DNA from: Dactylonectria macrodidyma
Taxonomy: Eukaryota; Ascomycota; Sordariomycetes; Hypocreales; Nectriaceae
Reading direction: 5' to 3'
Assembly: GCA_020744425.1 (NCBI GenBank)
Contig: JAGMUV010000002.1
Location: 2,710,501 to 2,774,500, forward strand
DNA length: 64,000 bases
A program made the translations under genes and the position numbers. Below the pieces are notes generated by a model that was given only the letters and a program-made list of their open reading frames with translations, ran no database searches and was not told the origin of the DNA. Position 1 is the stretch's first letter. Every line of letters begins with the position of its first letter. Shown here in pieces: positions 52,048-64,000 of the stretch.

Positions 52048-54399
52048 TCATCGACCTGTGGCCTTGCCAACAGCCTGCTTTGCTTTGCTGGCTGCGTCTG
52101 TTGCTGGGTAAATGCTTGAATCTTCGTTCGCAAATAGCTGTTGATCTCCCTTACCACCCAACTCCATAAATTCCCCCGCGCCCCGCTGGTGAGCAGGGCC
52201 GGCCTCCTTGGCGACGTTGGTCACACGCCCTTTGTTCTTCGAAAATACCTTGACGGGATTCCTGTCCTTGCCTACCTCGACCCGCGCCGTGACTTGGACT
52301 GAATTAAGCGATGACAGCAATGTCCGCTCACGGGCTGGCGCACGACGGTTGACCTCGAGTCCTGCTATGCCCCCAACGAGACCGCCGGTGCTGTCATTGA
52401 CACCTGGCGTCGTCTGGTTGAGCCAGGGGTGCGCCAGACACTGGTCGATTGTGTACCTCTTGTCGGCGTCGACTATCAACATCGAGTCAATGAGGTCAAC
52501 TGGTTTCCGATTAGTACATTTTTGAGGGGTAAATGGGGACCGATATCTTACGGGCCGGGTCTCCAACCGAATCCCAGTATGGAGAGGGGTAGTCAAATCG
52601 ACCGCTCTTGATCTGTTGAGAGAGGGTGAAGGGGAAGTCTCGGGAGTAAAGCTCGTCAGAGAATGGAGGGAAGCCACAGAGGCAAATGTAAAGCACAACA
52701 CCAAGAGACCAGACATCGACAGCCTTGGTGTACTTGCGTTGCTTGGAGTCGGCGAGAATCTCGGGGGCGACATAGCTCGGGGTTCCACAAAGGGTTGTTG
52801 TAAAGGACTCTTCTCCAATGATCTTGGCCAAGCCAAAATCGGCCAGCTTCACATTCAGGTTCTTATCAACCAGCAAAATGTTCTCAGGTTTGATATCTCG
52901 GTGAACAATGTTTCGCTCATGCTAGACAATAGAAGTCAGGCCATGCATACGCAACCCTCGTCATCACAAAAGGCGAGGGGTGAGGTGTGAGGTTGGAAAA
53001 ACTTACAAGATACTTGATACCCTGGAATAACTGGAGAAATAGCTTCCGCGTCTCATCCTCGCTGAGCTTCTGCTTCATTACAATGAAGTTGAACAACTCT
53101 CCTTCAGGGGCCAGCTCCAGAACCAGGTAGACTCGGTCTCGTTCATTGAACGTATCTTTCAGACACAGGACATTGGGGTGGCTGACGCCCATGAGCACGC
53201 CAATTTCCTGCTGCAAGCCTTCTGTCTTGGATCGATCCTCCATACCGGGGTGCTTGGTGAAGATCTTGACGGCATATCGCTGGCCGGTGGACTTTTCCAC
53301 GCAGAGGTAGACTTCGGCGAAGTGACCCTTGCCTAGTTTCTCCAATAACGTGTATTGTTGCTTGAAGCCGCTCGTCTGTCGGCTCTTAGGGTATCGGAAG
53401 ACAAAGCGCGCCTTGCCATGGACGGCGATTTCATCTTGCTCCTCTAGCTCCCTGCGTTGGTTGCGTCCCACGATGGCCTCGTTGACATAGGTTCCATTGC
53501 TCGACAGATCCTCGACGATCGCCACAGTATCGTTGCCCTTGTTCTCAGTGAACAGCAGGCAGTGTCGGTTCGAAACGATGCCGTCATTGACCACAATGTC
53601 TGCAACAGGTTCAGTTCTCGGCGCTCCAGTGGTTACAGACATTGTGATACTCACCACACTCGGGGTGTCGCCCGATAAGATAGCCACCGGAGGTGATCCC
53701 TTTGGTCTTTTTCTTCTCCGAGACTTCCACCTCCTTCGATGAAGGCGCCTTGCCCTTCGCGTGTGCTGGATCGGTCTTGGCCGCATCTGCCGACGGAGTA
53801 GGCAGCACGCAGGAGCTCCGCTTCTTCAGCACGAGGGGCTTGTCGCCATACTTGGGGTCGAGGGGAACAAGGTAGCCCCAGACACCTTCGCGAACCTCAT
53901 CTTCAATGTCTTCAGAGATGGCAGGATGCCGATCGAGGATCTGGCTCAGCGGCTGGGTATCTTGCGGCGGCGACGACAGCGCTTGAGCCTGGGAGAAGGT
54001 CTCCTCAGTCTTGCGCGGAGTGACTTCCTCCGCTTGGCGGCCCGGGGGAGTCGCGGTGGGCTCCTTGAAGAGCTCGCTCGACTCCTCGGCGGTGAAATGT
54101 GTGACTGGTGAGGGGAGGTGCTGCTTGTTGGAAATGGGGGTTTTGTTGGCAGGATCAGGCGACTGGGGATCGGATCGACGGGCTTTTTTTGTGTCTGTTT
54201 CGTCTTCGGGCAACGAAGCCTGGAGGATGCATATCTAAGTCAGCAAAACGACGGACTCGTTTCTATGTTGCGACGTGCGCATCCTCGACGAGATGCGCTG
54301 ACGTCGATGCTGGGAGACGGGAGACGGCAAGGGGGATGGGAGACTGACGCGCGGGCGCTTCAATTGGCTCTTCTCGTTGCGCGGAGCCATGTCAGCCAT
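52048..54399 (-). CDS. Chk2/Cds1/PRD-4 family checkpoint kinase with FHA domain
   Basis: Five exons: 54399-54349, 54219-53655, 53599-53007, 52921-52552, 52499-52048; 676 residues. Introns are 129, 55, 85 and 52 nt. Exon 1 codes only 17 residues (donor GTCAGT) and is the least certain part. An N-terminal SQ/TQ cluster (SQAQ, TQPLSQ) is the expected ATM/ATR target. The FHA domain (about 170-275) has R201, S215xxH218 and N240-G241, the phosphothreonine-binding set. The kinase domain has GKG at 295-297, K317, HRD with D412, DFG with D431 and APE at 455-457, so it should be active. The C-terminal 150 residues carry basic runs. By family it relays DNA-damage signals to the cell cycle. The Neurospora ortholog PRD-4 also resets the circadian clock. 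Confidence 0.93.
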
Positions 54400-56209
54400 G
54401 GCCAAACGAAGGTGTGAAGCTGAGGAGAAGCAAGCAGAATGCGAGCACGGAAATTCAGGATGCGAGAGTGCGTGTGGTTGAAGGGAGAGAATGTTGCCTG
54501 GGGAATGGAAGTATGTGCCGTGAACGAGTCCGGGGCCGGGGGAGGTTTGTACGTGAGTGTGAGTGGAGGAGGGAGCCTGGAGGCGCGACTACCTAATTCC
54601 AGACTAGAGCTGGACTGGACCTTCCATGGGATGGAAAGCCAGGAAGAGGAAAGTCAGGTCAAGCAAGGAAAGGTCAAGCCACTCAGACCCGTGGCCCCCA
54701 ACTACCTAGCAAGGGAGGGAGAAAAAAACCGGGACTCTGCAGTGGGAAACAGTGGCAGTCGAGGGACTCGAGCGTGAGCAATTCTTGTTACAAACCGGTG
54801 CCTTCGAGCTGTTCTTTCTCTGCAAACCTGGTCACTTTTATTTGGTACCTAAGTAGTCTTCGGCCAGCCTGGGCATGAAAATCAGCAGGGGGAGGCACTC
54901 AGATGGATCATGAAGGCTGAGGCCCTCGAGGTCAAGTCACACTATACCAGTTATTGCACTACTTGATACCTTGGGGACACACAGCACAGCACAGCACAGC
55001 CCATCCATCGTCTACCACCTGCGTACAGCCCCCGAGAAAAAGACATGGATGCCGCATTCCGCCTGTGGCTCAGAAAGCTCGGGGTTAAACCAGGCCATCA
55101 TCGTTCGTCTCCACGGATGAGTGCCGCAGCAGCACATTGGCACGCAGTAGCCCTGTATCCACTATAATCAACTTAATCAGTCCCCACTGAAACCACATGG
55201 ATATCCACTGTGCCCGTTTACTCAACTCCAGCAGCTCTAACGAGTGGAAGCTTTCTTGCAGAGGACGCCGGGACGAAATTAGTGGATGTCAGTTGCTCAC
55301 TCATACATAGACTTTTGTGTTATTACCTAGTGGGCTTGCAGCTGCCCTCTTCTTCTCCTACAACAATCATCTGCGGGCTGACCAAGCCCAAAATATCTTC
55401 CGTCTCAGTCCCAGATGATCATTCTCCAGTCATCTGCATCCGTCATCCACCAAGATGTATCCCTCCCTCTTTCTTTCTACTATCAGCTACCCCCTTCGAA
55501 GCAAGCGCATGCTGCCTTGTAACGGTGCGTGCTGCCGCAATCACATGGCCGTCCAGTTTCAATACACCATCCCATGAACCCATCCATGTCATCATAGGTA
55601 CCGAGTAAAAGAGTCACCTGCAGAGTCACGTTCTGCGCCTGCATGAACCATCGTCGCTGAGTTCCATCACGCGTCATGACTCAACCCGAGCCGCCGTCGG
55701 TTTCGGTTCACATCTGCGAATTGCCTGTCTTCATTCGGAGAGAATATTCAAATGTCGGCATTACCATTATTCAATACCCATGCCTATCCACTGCTACACA
55801 GCACAAGGTAGGTATCCATACCTTATCCAACCCTAGCCAGAACCAACTATTAGCCCGGATATGCTCACTGTCTGTCCATCATCAAGTGTAACTGTGTCTC
55901 CCCAACCGTGCTCCTCCGTTCCTCTGTTCATCCATCCCGTCTACTTCTCTCACACACGCGCGTGCATGTATCTCCATTCCATCAACAATTGTCTTCCCGC
56001 TCGTAGAAAACAGGAAAAACCATCTCCAACGCCATGAACACCCTTCACTTATCCTCCTCCAGTCAAGAATGCCCGCCATTCGTCATCGTGAAATTGTCGC
56101 CGTCGCCGTAAAGTCAAAGTCATTCGCCCTCCCAGCCCCTCAACCGAGGTAATTTATACAGGTGGTAGCAGAGACCGAAGCCCACCAGTCGATCCTAGAA
56201 TCTGTGCTC
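54400..56209. other. Intergenic between kinase and ArfGAP genes
   Basis: 1.8 kb. The first 400 bp, purine-rich on plus, are the likely promoter and leader of the kinase gene. A (CACAG)n repeat lies at about 54980-55001. No gene seen. Confidence 0.5.
54980..55001. repeat. (CACAG)n short tandem repeat
   Basis: About four units of a pentamer in the gap upstream of the kinase gene. No function inferred. Confidence 0.75.
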
Positions 56210-59200
56210 CTATTTCTCGGGAATTGCAGACCTGGCGAGTCTACCGCCTGTGCTTACTCGCTTCTGCAAGCGGGCCTCCTTCTCGCGCCGCAGCCTCTCG
56301 GCTGCACTCATATTAGAAGGCAGCGATGGCACAGCATCGCTCGATCCCGAGCTCCGCCCCCGCTTTTGTTCAATGTACAACTGCGCATAGCGTCCCAACG
56401 GGAATGCCGGCATGGCCGCAGGGATCTCGGCTCCGTTTTGAACCAGTAACTCGGCAACTGGGAACGGTACCGGTTTTCCATCCGAGTCGGATACTGGCTG
56501 TCCTGGAGTCTGAGAAGGGGCTGCCGGGTCGGCCGCCGCGAGAGCCAGGAAGACAGCATGAGTGCCCCTCATCTTGTCGACCGTGTTGGGCTTTGCCCTA
56601 AGTGCCAAGGCATAGAGCACCTGTTGGATCTCGTTCTTCTTAATAGCTGCCAGAAGTGTTTCGTCCGCTGTGGCATATCGTGACAATGTTGATGAGATGG
56701 GCTCGACGTAGGCCCTGTCCGCGTATTTGGACGTGATGAATCGCAGGCGTTGCTCTCGAGATGCTTGAGCGGTTGGCTTCACTGACTGGTCCAGCCTGGC
56801 TTCCCAAACCATGTTTGACACTCGATTTCCGATGAGCAGAATGAGCTCGACAATATCGACTGTGAAGGACTTGATATCCAGAGTGAGCGACCGCACCTTG
56901 CTGATATGAGTGCCCAGTGACCGGTGGATGCCACTGCACTCGATACAGAGGATGATGCCAAGGTTGATGGACACCCACTCCACCTTGGACCCAGATCCGC
57001 AATCTGCGCACCACATGTTACCTTGGTCATTGTCGCGGACCATCTGAAGCAACTTATCTGGATTCTCATCATATCCAGAGCTCGCCGTTCGCACTGCGCT
57101 CGGCCGGGCACCAACCGTGATCCTACGACTTGGCACCCCGCTATTAGAACTGCTGCTGTGTGTTCCGTGACCCACGGATGGTGTTTTGCCGGTGAGCACT
57201 GAACCGATATCCCTCTTAAGAGACGAGTCGCCGTTGGCCGACGACGGCTTGCCCTGGTAAGCCCGTCCTTCCATGGCGCTCTGCAGTGCGTTGTTGATGG
57301 AGAGAATCCAGCTGTTCATATCCTCCTCGGACGTGGCCTGGTACACTCGCTTGAAATTGGGCGTGATGACCTCGAAACAGAAACGTCGTTCGGCATTTCG
57401 GGCTTCTCTAACTGATGCCATTCGCAAGTCAATGGGGTCCATGTGGAGATCGAGCCTCTGCTTCCAGTTACTGTACTCGGACAGCTTTCCTTGATCCAAA
57501 ACGATCCAGAACCTATACACGATTAACAATGCGTCAAGCCGACTAGAAATTGTGTACTCACTTATGCCAGCCCTGCTTGTTCAAGTTGCGAGGGTCGACG
57601 TGTCCTCCAGGTCGGTTGAGGGCCCATAGAAGACCCTCTTTTCGATGGCCGAATGTCATTTGCGTAACGTCCCGTTCTTCAAGATCACGGAACCCCTTGA
57701 ACTTGGAAGGCACTACGGGACTCCCGACCGACGACTGCCCGAGACTACCCGGAGACCTCGAGAGATCTGCCGTCGAAGGGACACTGGCAGCGCCAGAACC
57801 CCCTGAATGAGCAGTCTTCAACTGCGATCCCGTGCTATCAGCACGCCCCAGATCGGAATCCGAAGTATTTCCAGCATGGCCGTTGGAGCTCGTAGCGATT
57901 GGCGCACTGCTTGTCGTGCTCGACTGCTCGGGTTCCTTATAGGGAGTATTGCTCTTCTCAAGCACACGCCGCTTCTCTTCTCGCTCTCGCCTTTGATACT
58001 GGTACTCCTTGTCTGCCTCTTGGACCTCCGTGGACAACGCCTCGAGCTGGGGCAAAAGGACATCGATCTTCTTCGCCGCGGCAAGGAAATTCCGAGTTTG
58101 CGTATCGGCAAACTTTGTTAATTGCGAGAGGACTTCCTGCTCTTTGCGGCCGCCGTGGAGATCCTGCATGAAGCTAGAGTAATCGAAGCGCTTGAGTTCA
58201 AAGTTGCGGCGCTTAGTTTGGTACTTGGAGTCGCTGTCAGCAAGCTTCTTAGCCTTGACCGAGTCCTGCCGTTGACCCAAGTAACGTGACACATATGCGT
58301 AATAGTCCTTGCTCTCTTCTTCAAAGTCTCGTTTCTTGGCCTCGGCCTGTTTGATATCGACTTGATATAGTTTAGTCACTGGTTCAATAATTGTCTTCTG
58401 AAGGTTGAACGTGTTCTGTCGCTCGTACGCCAAAATCTCCCGGGCAATTTTGTCGAAATAATGCTCGAGCGCAGGTTGGACTGCGTTGGCGTTGGTGGAC
58501 GAAACCTCTCGCAGCGAATCCACGAAGCCAAGAAAGGCATCGTTGGCTTCCTGTTGACAAGTGTGTGCATATTCTGCCTTCTTCAGGACCTTCTTCATTT
58601 GCACTCTCAGATTACCCGTCTTCTGCTCCAGGGCTTTGAGGGTAGCGCGGAAGAGGGGTCCATCATCGCTGACCGCGACATCGTCTGTGGGCTTCGGGCA
58701 TGCGACATCGACCTTGACAGGTTCTTGGAGCTGAGGAATTGCGTGTAAAGCGTTGGGTTCTGAAGCCGGCAGGAGGGGCGAGACGGGCTCGTCGATGTCA
58801 GGCACCGTGATGCGGGAATCAACGGTTTGGGCCGAGGCAACTCGAATCTTAGGCGGGGATGCCAGGAGGAACGGAGGTGAGGGGGAGTTAGGGTGGCTCA
58901 AGGATGCAGGCGTGCCTATGATTGTGTGAGCTCATGGTTTAAGCGGAGTGCTGGGGCTGTTTATCTACCTGAAACGAAGTACGAGAAGCTGGCCAAAGTG
59001 AGCAGCCGATGTGCTCGAGAATCATACTCAACAAACTTGGTCGAGTCAGCACATCATTCTGGGCAACGGGAAGGCAAAGCATCTTACGCTGCACGCATTC
59101 CTCCAGCCACCGCCTCGATCCTCTGTAATTCTAGGTGGCTTCCACTTCCATGTCCACTCGAACGACACCGATGGGCTTCCACCTGTGGAATAATCACCAA

Positions 59201-59860
59201 CCAAAGCGACATTGGCATTCTTGTGAAGATTTGGATCGGCGTGGAATTCGCGGGTTACGAGGTTTTCAACCTCTTTAGGCGTAGAGGCGTTGACGAAAGT
59301 GAGGCCGGAGATGTTGGTGTCGATGGGAAGGGGATGTGCGTCTGCGCTGGCGGGAATGGCGCCTTGGCTTTGTCGCAAAACGAAGCCAAAGGTAAATATG
59401 AGTTCGTCATCATTGCTAAGCTTGAGGAGAAAGGCTGGAAGGCCATTTGCGTGAGAGGGGTCGGGATCCTACAGGTGATGTCAGAGGCGGTCGCGGGTCT
59501 TGTCGCCAGATGCTGAGGGAGGAATGCGCGAACGAACCTGGACATATTCTATGATGGTATTGTCGCCCGCAGGTCGGTGAACGGATACTTTGGTAGCGGG
59601 AAATGCATTAGGAACGATGTTCACGGAACTGCGCTTTCGCGGATTTGTGATGACCAAGGAAGTTATGCTCACTGTTGACAGTGGTCAGTCTTGGGGGACA
59701 AATGGTGGTTGGGACAAGGTGTCAGTGGGAGGAGGAGGGGGAGGGATGTCTTGGTGCAGCGAGAAAGATGATGGGGGAGGGGGGGTGCGATCGTACATCG
59801 ATTCTGGTCTCTCAGGTAGAGAGAAGCCCCGTCTTCGGGCTTGCTGCTGGTGATGCCCAT
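56210..59860 (-). CDS. BAR-PH-ArfGAP protein, Csx2-like
   Basis: Six exons: 59860-59797, 59671-59538, 59468-59088, 59035-58969, 58915-57562, 57512-56210; 1100 residues. Introns are 125, 69, 52, 53 and 49 nt, all GT-AG and in frame. The first four exons encode about 215 residues (MGITSSKPEDGASLYLRDQN; later NLVTREFHADPNLHKN and SFEWTWKWKPP) that single-frame reading misses. A BAR domain (about 300-530, membrane-curving coiled helices) follows. Then come a PH domain (about 635-745), an ArfGAP zinc finger (C835, C838, C856, C859; arginine finger R864) and ankyrin-like helices. It should stimulate GTP hydrolysis by Arf GTPases on curved membranes in vesicle traffic. S. pombe Csx2 has this architecture. 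The start lies in the context GAG-ATG-GGC; the Gly2 might be myristoylated (inference). Confidence 0.92.
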
Positions 59861-62800
59861 CTCGAGGCGCGTTGGGACTCGGGGCGGCGAGAAGACGGGG
59901 GGGACGAGGACGGGGGATGGCGGCCTGCCGAGCAGCTGTCGGGATCTTTTAAGTTGGCGGCACGACAGTGAAACAGGCGACAAGCGGCGACGGGTGACAG
60001 GCGACGACAGGCGACAGGACCGCGACTGCAGCTAGTAGCAGTGGTAACAGCAGCAGGACAGGATGCCTTAGTAGCGCGGGGCTCAGAACGGGACAGGGGG
60101 ACCGTCATCTGGCGCTGAGCCAACCGAAGCGGCCCACTCGCTACTGTACACAATGATGTCGCGGGTCGGGTTCAAGCTTCTCTGAGCCAAGGGCCAAAAG
60201 ACCAAAACGTAGGTAGCTACCGGTGAAAGGCGTGGTGGCTGACGGCAGACAGCGGTCGGGCGCGTGGACGGTTGAAGCCTGTGGAGCGCAGCTGCTTTCG
60301 CTTCTCTTTCAGTCTCTCTACAACGAGACGGGATAGACGTAGGAGGTACGTCTGTAGAAGATACCTACTGACTGAACGAGTTCAAGATTCCCAGAGGTAA
60401 GGACGTAGGGACTAAGTCGCGATTGTCAGGAGCGATCGTCGTCGAGCAGCAAGGTGGCGTGCGAGTAGGAAACTGGAGAGGCAGAAGGGATGACGGAGAA
60501 GAAACCTCGAGGGAGAAAGGACTCATGGACGGGATATGTAGTTGACGACGAGAGACCAGGGTGGTGGTGCAGGAAGCGGAGGAGGGGAGACGAGGCGGAA
60601 GGGGAAGGAGGAGGATGCGCAGTACGCCCGAGGATAAGGCACCAGGTAGGTGCTGAGTTAGGTATGGGTGTGGACGGGTTTTCTCGCAGGGCTTTGTGGA
60701 TGAATACAGTAAGTCAGGTAGGTAGAAACACGAGCAACCGCATGGGGTGAGTGAATCAATCCTACGCCGCCTGCAATGAGGAAATGGCACCGGGATGTTG
60801 CAGGTAGCTTGAGTTGCGGTAGAGTATATACGGAAACGTGCCAAGGTAAGTATGATACCTTAGATATGGTAGGTAGGTAGGTAGCCACAATATGGAGGAG
60901 GCATCCAACGTGTGGGAGTGAGTGAGTGGTGGAGGAGATGAGCGAGACCTTTCCAATGGATGGCCATATGCAGGCAAGGGCAGGCAAGAGCACGCAGAAC
61001 CCAGGGCGCAGAACCGCAGCACGTAGGTATGCGTATGCGCATGCGCAGGCAGCCGGGATGGGGTTCGTTCATTCAGTCATGATTTCATTCGTCCACGGCG
61101 CATTTAATTATCTGCCTTGGTTCATTGTTCTGCTGCACGTATCCAGCGTCGGCCGAGGGCGCGAGTGATAGTCCATGCGGAAGCTCACACGCATGCCCAC
61201 GCACGGGGTCACACAGAACGCCTTTCAGTACCTACCCGTACAGTGACACCCATCACCCATCCCAGCGCCATCCCAATGCTCCCAGGGTGGGGAAGGAGGG
61301 TTACTGGTGGAGGGGCCAAAGGTTGGTAAGACGCGCCCTGTCGGCTGTTTTCGCACGAACACACCCGGATTGACTTGACTCAGGTTCAGGTGGGTTAGCA
61401 GACGAGACCCAAGGCCGGGCTCTGTGTGAACCAGAGACTCGAGAATAAACTAGAGAATGGCCAGTGGTGGAACTCCGGGTCTCGCCAAAGTAGGCCCTAA
61501 TGCTGGGGCTCGAATCCATTCGACTTTGGTGACCTCGTTGCAGGGGAGGGAGAGAAAGATCTTGGTTCATTGTTGGTCTCACCTCTGCTCGTAAAGTACA
61601 TGTGTTTCTCGGGAACTGGGATGACGTCCAGGGATCCATTAGATGCAGACGGGTGGATGTTGCTCTTTGCTCTATCTGGGTCAACGGACCGACAGCCAGA
61701 ACTGAGTACTAGGTGTACGTATCGAAGCAATACCATAGGTGCCTGGGTTGTAGGGACTGCTATTCATCACACACCGCACCACCTCTTCCTGACTGTTTGC
61801 TCCATACGAAGTACTACTCATCCACTACTAAAATTAGCGGAGCGAACGAACCTCCATCTGTCGATGAAACAAGACAAGGGTGTGGTTCACGACCAGGGTC
61901 CTGTGGCGTCTGTGACTAACTGCGCCAACGGCGGTCTCATTAGTCTGTCACGGCCTATCGCAGCCAAACTCACAGGGCGCTTGCATACCTGGCGTTCCAA
62001 TTCCACTCAGGCTTGCCAGTCGAGTCCTGTTTGTATCCCGACTTAGAAATCCAACCGTTGATCCATCCGCGGTTCCTTCAATTGACCAAGGCGGGGCAAC
62101 GAGCATATGCCACATCTCACCCAATCGCCAACGGCCAACGTCATCCTGCCATGTTGGTCTGGGGAGATAAGCATTTCCCCGTTCCTTGCCAGGGTCTCAG
62201 GAGTGTTTCTTCTTTAATACATACTTACGTAGTAGTAGTCGAGCCTTCGAAGAGTGATGAGATGTGGTGTAGTGCGTGCCTTTGCGGAATGCCTTACCTT
62301 TCCTAGGACGGAGGTCAGGGAGGTCCATATTTGGGCATTGTCATGGATAACCACCCTAGACCAAACACCTCGTCATTGTCATTCATTCATGTGCCGCAGC
62401 GGCCATCTCAGATGATAGTGTAGAGCAAGGCATCGCGTACGGCATGCGCGTCCCCGTGAGCCATTCTGTTCTCTGGACCGTCTTGCCTGGAACACGAGAA
62501 CAGCAGACAGCTGACCACCAATGGCTGCGGCTGTGGCTACGGCATGATGCACGTGGGTGACAGGACACAGGGTGCTCATGTATTGGCCGACGTTGCAGAG
62601 GCAGGCTTCCATCATTCGGTCAATATAATTCTGTGCGATGGGGTTTTTGATCAAGATACGAATACATGTGTCGCTCGAGACGGGCTCGTTCATACATTTC
62701 CATGGGATATTCGCTATCAGTTTAGGTCCATAGTTCCGTGAGCCATTCTCTTGTACTTCGTCAACGAACAAACGCTTTCTTCAGGGCATGCAACTTTGTA

Positions 62801-63980
62801 AGTATCACTTCGTTTTGTTTCGCTGCTCAAAATTCATTAAAGGGACCGGTCTATTGGTTTGACATATTTTTTATGGCTTTGTTTGATAGGCTGATTGCAT
62901 GGGAATTAGTACTTTAGTCACAGGCGGTCCAAATTCAGGTTTGGGCGGCTATCGTCGTCAGTCGCCTGAACGGACACACCGTCGGCAATCATGGGCACCT
63001 TAGGTGGGGTGGTTCGGAATGCTTCAATTGGCTTCGGCGACTCTCCAGGGGCCTCTCCGTATTACAAGTCCCAGGAAGAAGCACCAGAATTTACTGTGTG
63101 ATAGAGCCCCCTTCACTGGCTGATGGCCTACTACGTAACTAGGTTGTCCAGTGGGACATACGACCAAGCATCGGGACCTCAGCCCATCAATGACGTTGCG
63201 TCGCCAATTGCCGCCACAAGCCCCGTATTGGGCGTGCCGCTCTGAGGGCACATGGACAGGACGCCCAATATTACATCCAAGAGTGGTAACATTTGAGCGT
63301 TAGAGCGGTACAACAGAGACAAGAAGGAGGGTACGTGCAGGCTTAATCATAAGTACCTACCTAACTCCCTAACTTGTTTGTTGTACAGACTGTATCGCTA
63401 AGTATTTTAAGGACTGGAACCAGACTTGCCGTCGCAGTGGTGATGCGCTGGGCTGAGTTGTGAGTTGTGAGTTGTGAGGGGCGGCTTTCACCGTCAATCC
63501 TCAAGGCACGAGGTACATGCAATCTACTGTGTCGCACCCACTTGCCTTCCCAATTTACTGCGGTGTACTCCGTACCGTGCCAGACAGAGCATGTACCACT
63601 CCCCAACACTCCTACCTTGCCCAAGTTCCCACCTAAGCGTCAGCTTGTCATTCCGTCCCTAAACCTGCTCCGTATCTTGACTTCTCCTCGTCAGACGCAC
63701 TCTTGTCGTCTCTTCTTTCTGCACCAATACCGATATCACCTCCCACAACCAGCACTTCGTCCCACCCACGCTCTGGTCACCTACTGTGACTCTTTCTCGA
63801 GTGCTGTCGGTCATGAGCCAGGGCGCGTATCGAACGTTTGGGCATTATCTCGCGTCCTGAGCAACCCCGCCAACACCGTTTTCCCACTGTCGCCGACATT
63901 GCCATCGACACCGACACCGACACCGACTTCGAGTTCGACTGTGATATAGACACCGACATATACTTTGGCTAGATATCGCC
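59861..63980. other. Right-hand intergenic region
   Basis: 4.1 kb. Its left end is the ArfGAP promoter. It contains a GGTA repeat at about 60867-60882 and motifs such as TACTCCGTACC (63567-63576). The last 400 bp are CT-rich, fitting a leader for a gene starting at the edge. No complete gene seen. Confidence 0.5.
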
Positions 63981-64000
63981 ATGTCCACGGCATCTCGCAG
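63981..64000 (+). CDS. Possible start of a gene running off the right edge
   Basis: An ATG in good context (TCGCCATGTCC) follows about 400 bp of CT-rich sequence of the kind found before fungal start codons. Only MSTASR can be read before the window ends, so no identity can be given. Confidence 0.3.

Noticed and set aside
58902..58915. ArfGAP starting at the SHPNSPS frame (58901)
   Set aside because: That start is also a TTG; the frame continues upstream through a splice site into four conserved exons.

Overview
The window reads as nuclear DNA of a filamentous ascomycete (Pezizomycotina, probably Sordariomycetes/Hypocreales). Genes carry short introns of about 46 to 190 nt with GTRNGY donors, CTRAY branch sites and YAG acceptors. 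Proteins such as Nop14, Cgr1, eIF3m, Erj5, a Chk2/PRD-4 kinase, a Csx2-type ArfGAP and a Lec1-like PX protein have the form found in Pezizomycotina. The order level is an inference. Gene density is about one protein gene per 4 kb, with long unannotatable gaps. All exon boundaries below were read by hand from frame, splice signals and family alignment.

Layout. 1-3.0 kb: no supportable gene. 3.0-12.6 kb: a conserved alpha-helical protein (minus) divergent from NOP14 (plus), then a G-patch protein and an amidoligase (both plus). 12.7-20 kb: an MFS transporter (minus), a four-TM MARVEL-like protein (plus), a tiny Cys-rich ORF (minus) and an ERJ5 J-protein (minus). 21.6-23.0 kb: a GH6 protein with no signal peptide and no cysteine. 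23.7-27.4 kb: an island of seven tRNA genes, three initiator tRNA-Met and four tRNA-Ser(GCU). 28.1-32.7 kb: a one-TM protein (plus) and a large Ser/Pro-rich protein (minus). 32.7-38.6 kb: about 6 kb with no gene seen. 38.7-47.2 kb: CGR1, a coiled-coil membrane protein and a Lec1-like PX protein (all plus). 47.7-59.9 kb: four minus-strand genes, a GRF zinc-finger protein, eIF3m, a Chk2-type kinase and a BAR-PH-ArfGAP. 59.9-64 kb: no gene seen except a possible start codon at the right edge.

Functions. Several genes serve ribosome production and translation (NOP14, CGR1, eIF3m, initiator tRNA). Others serve membranes and the ER (ERJ5, PX protein, ArfGAP, MARVEL-like protein). One is a DNA-damage kinase. 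They are ordinary dispersed housekeeping genes, not a metabolic cluster.

The most unusual signal is in the initiator tRNA-Met genes. All three are interrupted between the D arm and the anticodon stem (position 26/27) by 52-55 nt introns. These begin GTATGT, contain CTAAC and end in AG, which are spliceosomal mRNA-type signals and not the canonical 37/38 tRNA intron. Each gene also has a 3' trailer hairpin of different sequence but the same placement before its oligo-T terminator. The nearby tRNA-Ser(GCU) genes show the ordinary 37/38 intron in three copies and none in the fourth, which makes a built-in comparison.
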